Assembly: GCF_000014685.1 (NCBI RefSeq)
Contig: NC_008321.1
Span: forward strand, 1,981,001-2,045,000
Direction of reading: 5' to 3'
From: Shewanella sp. MR-4
GTDB taxonomy: Bacteria > Pseudomonadota > Gammaproteobacteria > Enterobacterales > Shewanellaceae
Length of the DNA stretch: 64,000 nucleotides
Part shown: positions 63,607 through 64,000 of the stretch, piece after piece
How positions within the stretch are numbered: position 1 is the first letter of the stretch
How the letters are laid out: each line of letters opens with the position of its first letter
Position numbers and translations under genes: made by a program
Notes under the pieces: model-generated
Told to the model about the DNA's origin: nothing
The model's input: the letters and a program-made list of their open reading frames with translations, nothing else
Databases searched by the model: none

Positions 63607-64000
63607 ATGGATTTTGTACAGCTAAAAAATCAACAAAGGATATTACGTGAACAGTCACCGACCAATCTCAACTTGCGAGTTCATCGAGCGTTAAGCTGGT
63701 TGCAACGAGCTGAAATGGCGGATGATGACGATGGTCGTTTTATTTTTCTCTGGATAGCATTTAATGCTGCTTATGCCACTGAGATTGATGAACGATTTAA
63801 GTTGTCAGAACAAGAATCTTTTAAAGGTTTTTTAGAGAAGCTGTGCGAGTTAGATAAACAAAAACAGATAGATCAGTTAGTTTGGCGGGAATTTTCAGGC
63901 AGTATCCGTATCTTACTTGATACCCCGTTTGTGCTACAAAGTTTTTGGGATTTTCATAGCGGTAAAATAACTGAAGACAAATGGAAAGAGCGGCTTCAAC
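63607..64000 (+). CDS. HEPN-like protein, N-terminal part (cut by window end)
   Basis: The frame starts at the ATG at 63607, after GTTAAGGATCAATAGCA, and is open to the end of the window, about 131 codons. The motif RFIFLWIAFNAAYATEI near residue 45 is typical of Apea-like HEPN proteins (R-[FL]-x-x-LWIA-[FL]-[EN]-A-Y). The catalytic RX4-6H motif would lie beyond the cut. It stands 110 bases after the Hsp70-like gene and is the likely RNase effector of that operon. Confidence 0.6.
   Translation, partial: MDFVQLKNQQRILREQSPTNLNLRVHRALSWLQRAEMADDDDGRFIFLWIAFNAAYATEIDERFKLSEQESFKGFLEKLCELDKQKQIDQLVWREFSGSIRILLDTPFVLQSFWDFHSGKITEDKWKERLQ

Overview
The window is gammaproteobacterial and reads as a Shewanella chromosome. 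The evidence is the 1614-residue NAD-dependent glutamate dehydrogenase upstream of pyrD, the pyrD-zapC pair, a fused adhE, the DUF1302/DUF1329/YCF48/RND envelope cluster and a nitrate-sensor-type chemoreceptor. The genus is inferred from gene content and codon style, not from a database search.

Bases 1-18630 are ordinary chromosome. The order is an envelope cluster (DUF1302 end, DUF1329, YCF48-like, RND/MMPL exporter), NAD-GDH, pyrD, zapC, adhE (minus strand), a MarC/YhgN-type membrane protein, a methyl-accepting chemotaxis protein and an intact tRNA-Ser(GGA).

From the 3' end of that tRNA the window is accessory DNA to its right edge. Bases 18.7-30.5 kb are a P4-like integrative element. It has a tyrosine integrase preceded by two large inverted repeats, a decayed MNT-HEPN toxin-antitoxin gene, AlpA-type regulators, a DUF3987 protein and an inovirus-Gp2/YagK-type replication protein. 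A minus-strand block follows with a RadC-like protein, a CbeA/YeeU antitoxin without its toxin, two DUF2787 paralogues, a small recombinase, an LRAT-like protein and a lone ribbon-helix-helix protein.

Bases 30.7-64 kb are a defence cluster of at least three modules. (A) 30.7-36.0 kb: an RtcR-like sigma-54 activator with a CARF-like sensor half, followed by a good -24/-12 promoter that would drive a MoxR/RavA-like AAA+ ATPase, a VWA protein with complete MIDAS and an RX4H HEPN protein. This is the best candidate for a little-described system. (B) 36.2-50.0 kb: a caspase-like His/Cys protein, then brxA-brxB-brxC-pglX-brxU-pglZ of a type I-like BREX system. A zeta-type P-loop kinase and a 53-residue partner follow; no brxL is present inside the window. 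(C) 50.0-64 kb: two tandem paralogous DECH helicases on the minus strand. Divergent from them is an operon of a zinc-ribbon protein, a HerA-like ATPase with a Ser/Asn-rich linker, two small proteins sharing an MGFLS N-terminus, two unrecognised soluble proteins, a large Hsp70/actin-fold protein and a truncated HEPN-like gene.

The BREX core looks clearly GC-richer than module A and the P4-like region, and the recognition part of pglX is an AT-rich patch inside a GC-rich gene. Both points suggest assembly from several donors. The right attachment site is not visible, so the island probably continues beyond 64 kb.
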